A program made the position numbers and the translations under genes. The notes under the pieces are model-generated. The model was not told the DNA's origin. It saw nothing but the letters and a program-made list of their open reading frames with translations, and searched no databases. This document shows positions 1 through 7,189 of a DNA stretch of 64,000 bases, in pieces (position 1 is the first letter of the stretch; the number at the start of each line of letters is the position of its first letter). Source of the DNA: Actinoplanes nipponensis (GTDB lineage Bacteria > Actinomycetota > Actinomycetes > Mycobacteriales > Micromonosporaceae); NCBI RefSeq assembly GCF_016862275.1, contig NZ_BOMQ01000081.1:1-64000 (forward strand), written 5' to 3'.

Positions 1-26
1 GCCTGCCTGCCTGCCTGCCTGCCTGC
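1..26. repeat. GCCT tetranucleotide microsatellite
   Basis: The window opens inside a perfect run of the 4-base unit GCCT (six full copies plus GC). The left end is cut by the window edge, so the full length is unknown. A 4-bp unit can change a reading frame when it expands or contracts, but no gene in this window spans it. Confidence 0.85.
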
Positions 27-250
27 ATCTTGATGAGTTCGTCCGTGCGTTGAGGTCCAAGCGCTTCAAGATCCAGCGAGGGAGGCAGGTCAATCCGCCT
101 CGCGGGTTCGGAAAACCGCGCCCCTCACCGGCTGTGCCGGCGCTAGACAAGCCCGGCCAGGCAACCAGCTCGAACCGGATGGGACAAAGCACGGACCTTG
201 CGTTCGGCGGGAGCGACGGTCGGTGCCATGCAATCAGGCACGACATCGCC

Positions 251-270
251 TTCAAGATTTTGATCTTGAA
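251..270 (-). terminator. Hairpin just downstream of rny
   Basis: TTCAAGAT and ATCTTGAA form a perfect 8-bp stem with a 4-base loop, starting 7 bases beyond the rny stop codon. The stem is unusually AT-rich for this genome and has no U-run, so termination is only plausible. The rest of 27-277 shows no gene. Confidence 0.4.
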
Positions 271-277
271 CCGGTCG

Positions 278-2002
278 TTACCGTGCCAGCTCCGTCACCC
301 GGGATTCGCGGACGACCGTCACGCGGATTTGTCCGGGATAGGTGAGTTCTTCCTCGATCTGCTTGGCGACGTCGCGGGCGAGCACCGCCGCGCCGATGTC
401 GTCCACGTCCTCGGGCCGGACCATGACGCGGATCTCGCGGCCGGCCTGCATCGCGAAGACCTTGTCGACGCCGACCTTGCCGGCGGCGATCTCCTCGATG
501 CGCTCCAGGCGCTTCACGTAGGCCTCGAGGCTTTCGCGGCGCGCGCCCGGCCGGCCGCCGGAGCAGGCGTCCGCGGCCTGGGTCAGCACGGCCTCGATCG
601 TCTGCGGCTGGACCTCGTTGTGATGCGCTTCGATGGCGTGCACGACGTCGTCGGACTCGCCGTACTTGCGGGCCAGGTCCGCGCCGATCAGCGCGTGGCT
701 GCCCTCGACCTCGTGGGTCAGCGCCTTGCCGATGTCGTGCAGGAAGGCCGACCGCTTGATGGTCGGGACGTCGAGGCCGAGTTCGGCGGCCATGATGCCG
801 GCGATGTGGGCCGTTTCGACCAGGTGCTTGAGCACGTTCTGGCCGTAGCTGGTGCGGTAGCGCAGGCGGCCCAGCAGCGTGGCCAGTTCCGGGTGGATGT
901 CGGTGATGCCGACGTCGACCAGGGCCTCCTCGGCGGCGCGCTCGCAGAGCCGGTCGACCTCGCTGCGGGCGCTGTCGAAGACCTCCTCGATGCGGTGCGG
1001 GTGGATGCGGCCGTCCAGGACCAGTTTCTCCAGCGTGAGGCGGCCCACCTCGCGGCGCACCGGGTCGAAGCAGGAGAGCAGCACCGCTTCCGGGGTGTCG
1101 TCGATGATCAGGTTGACGCCGGTCGTCGACTCGAAGGCGCGGATGTTGCGGCCCTCGCGGCCGATGATCCGGCCCTTCATCTCGTCGCTGGGCAGGTGCA
1201 GGACGCTGACCACGCTCTCGGAGGTCTGCTCGCTGGCGATCCGCTGGATGGCGTCGACCACGATGTGCCGGGCGCGGGTGTCGGCGGTGTGCTTGGCTTC
1301 GCTCTCGATGTCGCGGATCAGGATCGCAGCCTCGCGCTTGGCCTGGTTCTCGATCGAGTCGATGAGCTCGGCGCGGGCGGCGTCCGCGGTCAGGCCGGCC
1401 ACCCGCTCGAGCTCCTTGCGGCGGCTCTCCTCCGCGGCGGTCAGCTCGGCCTCGCGGACGGACAGCGCGGCCTCCCGCGCGGCCAGGTCGGTGTCCATCG
1501 CGGCGAGCCGGCGCTCCCGCTCGACCAGGCGTTCCACCTCGTCGGCGTGCAGGCGTTCGCGCTCGTCGATGCGGGCCGCGCGGCGCTCGACCTCCGCGGC
1601 GTGCTCCTTGGCCGTCGCGTTCAGCAGGGCGACCTCGCGCTCGCCGCTGCGCCGGGCGGCCGCGCGGACCTGCTCGGCGTCGGACTCGGCCTGGCGGTGC
1701 GCGTGCTCGAGGATCGTGTCGGCCTCCTCGTGGGCGGCCTCCAGAACCCGGCGGGCCTCGGCCCGGGCGGAGGTGGCCTCCGCCTTGGCGGCGGCGGCTT
1801 CCGCGCGTACGGACGCAGCCTTCGCGTTCGCGTCGTCGACCTTGGCCTTGGCGGCGTCGAGTGTCTGCTCGCGACGATCCCGGTCGGCGGTTTTCGTCTC
1901 CTGCAGTTGCCGCAGGGCGCGCAGACCCAGGGACAGCCCGACCACCAGGAAGACGGCGAGAACGACGAACGCCACTACGAGTACCCACTCCAGGGCGGTC
2001 AT
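278..2002 (-). CDS. rny: Ribonuclease Y
   Basis: Membrane-anchored endoribonuclease that starts mRNA turnover. From the ATG at 2002 the protein has 574 residues: a transmembrane segment at about 5-27, a long Ala/Glu/Arg-rich coiled coil to about 230, a KH RNA-binding domain (GRIIGREGRNIR near 278-289) and an HD phosphohydrolase domain (FLHDIGKA, catalytic HD near 422-423). The family is usually about 520 residues. The frame is open further upstream, but this ATG has an AAGGGAG ribosome site 10 bases before it and places the membrane anchor at the N-terminus, as in known RNase Y. The gene lies downstream of recA and recX in the same orientation, a common actinobacterial arrangement, though separated from recX by two other units. 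Identification is firm. Confidence 0.95.
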   Translation of the reverse strand: MTALEWVLVVAFVVLAVFLVVGLSLGLRALRQLQETKTADRDRREQTLDAAKAKVDDANAKAASVRAEAAAAKAEATSARAEARRVLEAAHEEADTILEHAHRQAESDAEQVRAAARRSGEREVALLNATAKEHAAEVERRAARIDERERLHADEVERLVERERRLAAMDTDLAAREAALSVREAELTAAEESRRKELERVAGLTADAARAELIDSIENQAKREAAILIRDIESEAKHTADTRARHIVVDAIQRIASEQTSESVVSVLHLPSDEMKGRIIGREGRNIRAFESTTGVNLIIDDTPEAVLLSCFDPVRREVGRLTLEKLVLDGRIHPHRIEEVFDSARSEVDRLCERAAEEALVDVGITDIHPELATLLGRLRYRTSYGQNVLKHLVETAHIAGIMAAELGLDVPTIKRSAFLHDIGKALTHEVEGSHALIGADLARKYGESDDVVHAIEAHHNEVQPQTIEAVLTQAADACSGGRPGARRESLEAYVKRLERIEEIAAGKVGVDKVFAMQAGREIRVMVRPEDVDDIGAAVLARDVAKQIEEELTYPGQIRVTVVRESRVTELAR

Positions 2003-2378
2003 CTCGCCGAGTCTCCCTTCGCCGCGCCGCATCACTGCGTCGGCTGCCTGAGGGGTTGCCCGACCAAGGCGACGGAACCGCAGGCGTGAACAGCCGTCGG
2101 CGCCACAAGTGGCGTCGATGGCCGACCGCCGGGTATGTCTGGCCCCCACCCGCGCGGTCTGCGGGCGGCGGAGGCATCGACGGCGCCCTGCGCCTGGAAG
2201 TGATGCCGTAATGTAATGCGATCTATGTTGTGCGATTAGCCTGCGATGGTCGAGCAAACCTTGTGTAACGCGAGGCTAGGTCGCGAGTGCCGCTTCGGTC
2301 AAGGACTCATGATTCGGCAGCGGATGGGACGTAGGGCACAGACCTGCTCACGCCCTGCTCAGGAACGTTGGGGGCAAT
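2003..2378. other. Gene-free leader region of rny
   Basis: This 376-base stretch holds no convincing gene. Its frames are overprinted continuations of rny and short shadows. A relatively AT-rich tract at about 2205-2260 could contain the rny promoter on the minus strand, but I cannot pick out a -35/-10 pair with confidence. Confidence 0.5.
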
Positions 2379-3752
2379 TCAGGCGTAGCGGGCCCAGACG
2401 TCGCGCATCGGCTCCCACTTCTGCCCGGTCCCTTCCTTCCAGTACGCGAGCAGGTAGGCGGCCACCGGAGTGGCCGAGTCGTCCCACCAGATGCCGCTGA
2501 CAGTCCGGCCGGCTGTCTGGTACGCGTACTCCACGTAGTTGCCGTTGGTCCGGCCCGAAGGGCTGGCCCGCTCGACGGCGGCATCCGCGACGCCCGGGGT
2601 GAGGGTGCGCGCATCGACGTTCTGACCGAGCGTCTTCACCCGGGCCTTGTCGCGATCGGCGACGGTCATGTACTCCACGAAGATCACACTCATGGCGTCC
2701 ATCTCGCAGCGGACGCGGGTCTTCTCGCCCTTGTTGAGCACCGGGCCGTCCTTCTCCCCGCTGCGGGAACAGCCGGAAAGCTGCGGAAGCCAACCCTGGG
2801 CGACCACGGCGAGCGGGCCGGTGAACTTCGGCTGGTTGATCGTCACCTGGTTCTGCTCGTACGGCGGCAGGGCGGCGGCGCTGGGGGCCGGGGCGGCCTG
2901 GGTGGGGGTGGGATCCGGGGCGTCGGCGGTGGAACGGCCGAGGAACCAGCCGCCGGTTCCGAAGATCACGAGGCCGGCGAGGAGGCCGGCCAGGGCGGGG
3001 AGGAGGAGGCGGCTTCTGGGCTGCTTGGGGGTGGGCTCGATGCGGGGGCCCGGGTTGTAGGAGAAGCCGTACGGGTCGGCGAGGGGGGTGCTGCCGGAGA
3101 TCGGGTCGGCGGCGGACCAGTTCGGTGGGGCTGAGGTGGGGCCGGATCCCGAGGTGGGGATTGGTCCGTACGGGGAGTTTGCTCCTGAGGTCGGGTAGGA
3201 ATCGGTCGGTGGGGGTGGGCTTGCTCCTGGCGGTGCGGTTGCGCCGAAGGTTGGGCCTGGTCCTGGCGGTGGGGGCGCGCCGAAGGTTGGGCCTGCTCCT
3301 GGCGGTGGCGTCGCGCCGAAGGTTGCGCCGTAGGCCGGGTCTGCTTCGAGGGGCGCGTCGGCTTGGGGAGGCGGTGGGGCGCCTTCGGGGGCGGGGTTCG
3401 TTCCCGACGGGTCGGTGTTCCAGGCGGCGGGCGTTGCGGTGGGATAGCCAGGTGTGCCGCTTGTGGCCCTATTTGCAGGGGCGGGCGGGGTCGTTGCGCC
3501 GAGGGCTGTCGGATAGGGAGCGGGTCCGGGGCCGGCCGCCTGGGGATGGATCGCCGGCGCGACGGGCCGGTAGGTCTGCGGGTGACCGGGCTGGTGGGCC
3601 GGATCGGGGTAGTGAGCAGGCACTTCGGCGGCCAGGGGCGGGGCCTCGGGCTGGCCGGCGGGCGCGGTGTGCTGGACGACGTGAGCCGTCGCGTCGGCGT
3701 CCTCGCGAAGCGGGCCGCCACCGCGCTGAGCAGGGTGGAAGTCGTCTGTCAC
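2379..3752 (-). CDS. Proline-rich single-pass membrane protein, unknown function
   Basis: A 457-residue protein starting at GTG 3752. The N-terminal half (about 1-245) is low-complexity Pro/Gly/Ala/Thr, including imperfect repeats of the type FGAxPPPGxGPT. A transmembrane segment follows (about 249-272, after a PRSR basic stretch), then an Ala/Pro linker and a compact C-terminal domain (about 290-457) predicted to be outside the cell, with two Cys that could form a disulfide. The layout (disordered cytoplasmic N-terminus, one helix, extracytoplasmic domain) is common among actinobacterial cell-envelope proteins. I do not recognise the C-terminal family and assign no function. No good ribosome site precedes the GTG, so a downstream start within the repetitive part is possible. 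Confidence 0.75.
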   Translation of the reverse strand: MTDDFHPAQRGGGPLREDADATAHVVQHTAPAGQPEAPPLAAEVPAHYPDPAHQPGHPQTYRPVAPAIHPQAAGPGPAPYPTALGATTPPAPANRATSGTPGYPTATPAAWNTDPSGTNPAPEGAPPPPQADAPLEADPAYGATFGATPPPGAGPTFGAPPPPGPGPTFGATAPPGASPPPPTDSYPTSGANSPYGPIPTSGSGPTSAPPNWSAADPISGSTPLADPYGFSYNPGPRIEPTPKQPRSRLLLPALAGLLAGLVIFGTGGWFLGRSTADAPDPTPTQAAPAPSAAALPPYEQNQVTINQPKFTGPLAVVAQGWLPQLSGCSRSGEKDGPVLNKGEKTRVRCEMDAMSVIFVEYMTVADRDKARVKTLGQNVDARTLTPGVADAAVERASPSGRTNGNYVEYAYQTAGRTVSGIWWDDSATPVAAYLLAYWKEGTGQKWEPMRDVWARYA

Positions 3753-3936
3753 GACGCAGCAGATTACCAGCCCTGGGCGATCGGGGAGGTCCCGGAAGAT
3801 CAGCTGTGGATTGTGGATCTGCAGGTTGGTGGGGGTGGGCGGGGTTCGGGGTGGGGTGTTCTTTCGGGGCCGTGGTGGTGGTTATGGCTCATCAGGGTGC
3901 GTGATGGGCGGTCGGCGTTGGCCGTGCTGGGCGGGG

Positions 3937-4242
3937 GCTTTGCTGGCAATCGGCGGGGCCTTTGCTGAGCGACTGGGGCGGTCCCCCGCTGGGCAACCGG
4001 CCTTGCTGAGCAACCATCCCGCGCCCTTTGCCGAGCCACCAGCCCGGACCTTTGCTGAGGAACCATCCCGCGTTCCTGCGCCGAGCCATCAGCCGGGACT
4101 CTTGCTGAGCCGTCAGCCCGAGACTTGCCGAGGCACCAGCACGGACTCTTGCGGAGAGCTCGGCGCGGGCTCTTGCCGGGGCACCGGCACGGACTCTTGC
4201 TGAGGCACCGGTGCCAGCCTTTCTGAGCAACCAGCCCGGACG
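3937..4242. repeat. Degenerate ~24-bp tandem repeat array
   Basis: About a dozen imperfect copies of a unit close to CTTTGCTGAGCCACCAGCCC plus GGAC follow one another, with spacing of about 22-26 bases. The most conserved words are TTGCTGAG and CCAGCCCGGAC. The array is intergenic. The variable spacing shows it is not a coding repeat under frame selection. Confidence 0.75.
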
Positions 4243-4334
4243 GGTGCGGGTCGGGGTCGGCTCGGCTGGGTGGTGATCGTCGATCGATGCGGAGCTGTCG
4301 GGCGTACCGGTCAGGTCCTGGTGGTGTTGGCAGG

Positions 4335-4369
4335 GCGAGTGCCCGGTCCGGTTCGGACCGGGCACTCGC
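4335..4369 (-). terminator. Strong hairpin terminator after the LPVTG gene
   Basis: A perfect 16-bp stem (4335-4350 with 4354-4369) closes a 3-base loop, 22 bases past the stop codon of the LPVTG gene. It lacks a U-run, as most actinobacterial terminators do, and could work in both directions. Confidence 0.8.
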
Positions 4370-4390
4370 AGCCGAATGATCCGGATCGGA

Positions 4391-5110
4391 TCAGGCGTCC
4401 GCGCCTTCGGGACGACGACGCCGCGTCACGAGGACGAGGCCCACGCCGCCCGCGGCGATCGCGGCGCCGAGGCCCGCGATGCCGATGGCGTTGGCGCCGG
4501 TCACCGGGAGGCCACCGCCGCCGCCGTTGGAACCGCCGCCGTTGCCTGCGGTGTTCGAGTCGCCGTTGTCGCCGCCGTTGCCGGAACCGCCACCGTTGCC
4601 GGAATCAGTGTCGGAGCCGGAACCGCCGCCCGTGCCGGAGTCAGGCGGAGTGGTCGGGTCGGTGGGACCGGAGCCTCCCCCTGGCTCCTCACCGCCGGGG
4701 CTTCCCGGGTCCTCACCACCGGGGTTGCCGGGGTCCTCGCCACCCGGGTTGCCGGGGTCCTCACCGCCCGGGTTACCCGGGTCCTCACCGCCCGGGTTAC
4801 CCGGGTCCTCACCGCCCGGGTTACCCGGGTCCTCACCGCCCGGGTTACCCGGGTCCTCGCCACCCGGGTTACCCGGGTCCTCGGTGCCACCGCCGCCTCC
4901 CGGCGGATCCTCCTCGGCCTTGGTCACCGTGCCGTCGTCGCCGGTGGCCGGCTCGGCGAGCACGGCGACGCCCCGCAGGGAGTCCGTGACGGTCGCGGCG
5001 CTGGCGGCGTTGGCGCCCGCGAACGCAGCCACACCAACGGCACCGATGATGACGCCCAATCGAGCCGCAGCACGCACGCCGCGATGGCGCGCGAGTCGAT
5101 TCGTCTTCAT
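4391..5110 (-). CDS. LPXTG-type cell-wall-anchored repeat protein
   Basis: A 239-residue secreted surface protein. It has a Sec signal peptide (basic start, hydrophobic core, cleavage near ANAASAA), a short N-terminal part, about eight copies of an 8-residue Gly-Gly-Glu-Asp-Pro-Gly-Asn-Pro repeat, a Ser/Gly/Asp/Asn-rich linker, and a C-terminal sorting signal: LPVTG, a hydrophobic helix and an RRRRPEGADA tail. A sortase would cleave at LPVTG and link the protein to peptidoglycan. The acidic Gly/Pro repeat looks like a flexible wall-spanning stalk and no binding domain is visible. The ATG at 5110 has GGGGAGG just upstream. A class F sortase gene lies about 15 kb away in this window; whether it acts on this protein is unknown. 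Confidence 0.88.
   Translation of the reverse strand: MKTNRLARHRGVRAAARLGVIIGAVGVAAFAGANAASAATVTDSLRGVAVLAEPATGDDGTVTKAEEDPPGGGGGTEDPGNPGGEDPGNPGGEDPGNPGGEDPGNPGGEDPGNPGGEDPGNPGGEDPGNPGGEDPGSPGGEEPGGGSGPTDPTTPPDSGTGGGSGSDTDSGNGGGSGNGGDNGDSNTAGNGGGSNGGGGGLPVTGANAIGIAGLGAAIAAGGVGLVLVTRRRRPEGADA
4687..4881 (-). repeat. 24-bp in-frame coding repeats (8-residue unit)
   Basis: About eight copies of a 24-bp unit encode the GGEDPGNP stalk repeat. The central copies are identical at DNA level and the outer ones diverge (GGEDPGSP, TEDPGNP). That pattern points to recent copy-number change in the middle of the array. Confidence 0.9.
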
Positions 5111-5216
5111 TTTCCTCCCCGTACCGTGGAAGGACCGCCGTCCGCAATGGACAGCGGTCCCCTTAGTCCGGGCTGCAACCTACCGGGAAACAGCGCCCGA
5201 CTTCTATCCACGGTTG

Positions 5217-5239
5217 ACAATATGGCAGAAGTCGGACAA
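5217..5239 (-). promoter_or_regulatory. Possible TTGTC-N12-TATTGT promoter for the LPVTG gene
   Basis: On the minus strand TTGTCCGAC, 8 bases, then TATTGT has the same geometry as the recA and ycaQ promoters here (TTGTC followed by a TANNNT hexamer after 12 bases). It differs at the sixth base. It lies about 107 bases upstream of the LPVTG start and overlaps an 8-bp dyad. A chance match is possible. Confidence 0.3.
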
Positions 5240-5406
5240 CTCTCGCCGACGGGCAGTCGCGGGCGTTTTCGAACCGGCCGCAGCCATGGCGGAAAGGCGC
5301 CGGCCAAGGCGTACGGGCGCCAGAGGATTACACGCAGAGCCATCTCGGGCACATCGGCGCCGCGGAAAGGGCGCACACTCCGGTGCAGTCACACCGACAT
5401 GCTTCC

Positions 5407-5474
5407 GTTCGGACCCATCGACGGCCCCGCGGGCGCTGGGCGCCGGGCTGGGGAGCGGCGAGGTGGGTCCGAAC
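5407..5474. other. Long intergenic stem-loop
   Basis: Perfect 11-base arms (GTTCGGACCCA at 5407-5417 and its complement at 5464-5474) enclose 46 GC-rich bases that can pair further among themselves. It lies in a gene-free region and is not next to a stop codon, so a simple terminator role is not obvious. Confidence 0.45.
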
Positions 5475-5842
5475 CCGAGAACTAAATCCAGGTCACCGCT
5501 GCGCGAGACCAGTTGCTTAACGGTGGGCGGTGAACGGTTCTTGAAGGCCGGCGGGTGGGGCTCGCCAAGGTTCGCCGATGTCCATAGTGAGCGGTGACGG
5601 CGCCTGTCTCGCCACGGGGTTGGCGAGGCGGACATGGTGCATCGAGATTCGCGGACGGTTCGCGAGCGCCTATTTGGTTGTCGACGCGCATCTGCCCGCC
5701 TTCGAGTTCACCAGATGACGAAGGGCACCGCTCGCCACCACCACGGACATCATGCACTCGCCGGGACGACGAAGAGCGCCGCTTACCGGGACGGGGGAAC
5801 AGCCGGTTTTATCGCGGCGGCAAGAGGAGACGACTCGAGCTG

Positions 5843-6901
5843 TCAGGACAGGGAATCGGTTGCCTCGTCCGCGAGGGCGTCGGCGTCGATCTGGTCGGCG
5901 AATTCGGCGGCCTCCTCGTCTCGTGCCGCGAGCGCTTCCTTCACCGCCTGGATGGCCACGCCGGCCGGATAACCCTTGCGGGCCAGCATGCCGACGAGCC
6001 GGCGGAACACCTGGTCCGGTGTGCCCCGCGCGGAGCGCAGCTTGCGGTCCACCAGGGCACGCGCGGTGGTCGCCTCCGCCTCGTCGTCGAGGGTCTCCAG
6101 CGCCTCGGTGGCCACCTCGGACTCCACGCCGTGCTGGCGCAGCTCGTTGGCGAGGGCCCGGCGGGCCAGCCCGCGCCCCTGGTGCCGGGTCGACACCCAC
6201 ATCCGCGCGAAGGCCGCGTCGTCGATGATCCCGACTTCGTCGTAACGGTCGAGGACCTCCGCGATCACCTCTTCGGAGATCTCCTTGCGGGCCAGCACCT
6301 TCGCCAGCTCGGCGCGGGTGCGGGGGCGCACGGCGAGTTGCCGGAGGCAGATGTCCCGTGCCACCTCGGATTCGCTGCGCGGAGGCTCGGGGGGCCGCTC
6401 GGTGGCGCCCTTCCCGCCGCGGCCGCCGCTGCCGGCACGCCAGCGACCGCCGGCACCTTTGCCACGGCTGTCGGTGAGTCCGTCGTCTTCCCACGCGCCC
6501 CGGCCGCGGTCCCCGGCACGTCCGTCGAGGTCTCCGGCATGTCCGTCGGAGTCGCCGGCGCGTCCGCCACCGGCCTCGGTGTGACCGTCACGGGCCTCGG
6601 TGTGACCGTCACGAGCCTCGGCGCGGTCGCCGCGGTCGCCGCGGTCGTCGGTGCGGTCGCCGCGGCTTGCGAGGCGTCTGCCGGCGGCGGAGCGGCTTCC
6701 GCTGCCGAAGGCGCGACTGCCGGATGCGCCGAAGGCTCCGGACGAGGATCCGCCTGACGAGCCGAAGCGGCGCCGGCCTGCGCCGTTGCCGCGTTCGGAG
6801 TCGTCGGGGCCGAGTTCAGCATCGGGAGACTCGTCCGCCGTCGGCCGTGGGGGGATCGCATCCCAGCCTCGTCCCGACCTGGCGCCACGCCGACCGGCCA
6901 T
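5843..6901 (-). CDS. recX: Regulatory protein RecX with long low-complexity N-terminus
   Basis: RecX binds RecA filaments and restrains their activity. The RecX domain occupies about residues 178-352, containing the three-helix repeats typical of the family (for example RTRAELAKVLARKEI and GIIDDAAFARMWV). In front is about 175 residues of Gly/Ser/Arg/Asp-rich sequence with short repeats (ARDGHTE twice; GDSDGHAGDLDGRAGDRG), unlike the usual RecX of about 150-250 residues. The ATG at 6901 is the natural start, but no strong ribosome site is visible and a shorter product cannot be excluded. The gene lies downstream of recA in the same direction, with a strong hairpin between them. Confidence 0.9.
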   Translation of the reverse strand: MAGRRGARSGRGWDAIPPRPTADESPDAELGPDDSERGNGAGRRRFGSSGGSSSGAFGASGSRAFGSGSRSAAGRRLASRGDRTDDRGDRGDRAEARDGHTEARDGHTEAGGGRAGDSDGHAGDLDGRAGDRGRGAWEDDGLTDSRGKGAGGRWRAGSGGRGGKGATERPPEPPRSESEVARDICLRQLAVRPRTRAELAKVLARKEISEEVIAEVLDRYDEVGIIDDAAFARMWVSTRHQGRGLARRALANELRQHGVESEVATEALETLDDEAEATTARALVDRKLRSARGTPDQVFRRLVGMLARKGYPAGVAIQAVKEALAARDEEAAEFADQIDADALADEATDSLS

Positions 6902-7131
6902 GTCTCAGCTCCACCCCGGCAGAGAGATGGATCTCGCCATTTCTGCGGGCGAGAGCTCCATCGTCAGTGCGTTCTCAGGACTTTCGTGAGGCGTTGGGAG
7001 AGAAGACGGCGGGAACTTCGAGGCGGGCAGAGGTGTTCTGACCACACGCACCGTAGTTCTCACGGCATTCCGCTCTTCCGCGCTTACCTCATCTGATCGG
7101 ACCGCAGGCCACAGCCCGGCGGCTCGCCGGG

Positions 7132-7161
7132 TCGAACCCGGCCCTCGCGGGCCGGGTTCGA
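7132..7161 (-). terminator. Terminator between recA and recX
   Basis: A perfect 13-bp stem (TCGAACCCGGCCC with its complement) and a 4-base loop lie 29 bases past the recA stop. It should end or attenuate recA transcription before recX. Confidence 0.8.
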
Positions 7162-7189
7162 TGGACGGTGGCGTCGGCATGGGTACGGA

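Larger units (their letters stand above)
3753..4390. other. Gene-free region with degenerate tandem repeats
   Basis: The 638 bases between the proline-rich membrane protein and the LPVTG protein contain no convincing gene. The open frames on both strands here are products of the repeat array at about 3937-4242 and have no recognisable protein content. The right end carries the strong hairpin at 4335-4369. Confidence 0.6.
5111..5842. other. Gene-free region upstream of the LPVTG gene, rich in inverted repeats
   Basis: These 732 bases between recX and the LPVTG gene hold no frame I can support. They contain several dyads: a 12-bp arm hairpin with one mismatch in the LPVTG leader (5132-5143 with 5149-5160), an 8-bp arm dyad (5198-5205 with 5227-5234), a long hairpin (5407-5474), and a 7-bp hairpin (5608-5614 with 5621-5627). 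A leader or small RNA is possible but unproven. Confidence 0.5.

Noticed and set aside
50..2089. 679-codon plus-strand frame opposite rny
   Set aside because: It is the reverse of the strongly conserved rny gene and has the Asp/Val/Gly/Leu-rich look typical of antisense frames in high-GC DNA.
3892..4365. 157-codon minus-strand frame in the ~24-bp repeat array
   Set aside because: Its sequence is only repeat-derived, spacing is not a strict multiple of three, and no ribosome site or domain is present.
4687..4881. Possible CRISPR array from regular 24-bp repeats
   Set aside because: There are no spacers. The units abut and keep one reading frame encoding GGEDPGNP.
7132..7161. LexA box or tRNA T-arm from TCGAAC...GGTTCGA
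   Set aside because: The two half-sites are 18 bases apart rather than 4, no tRNA cloverleaf can be drawn, and it fits a terminator stem.
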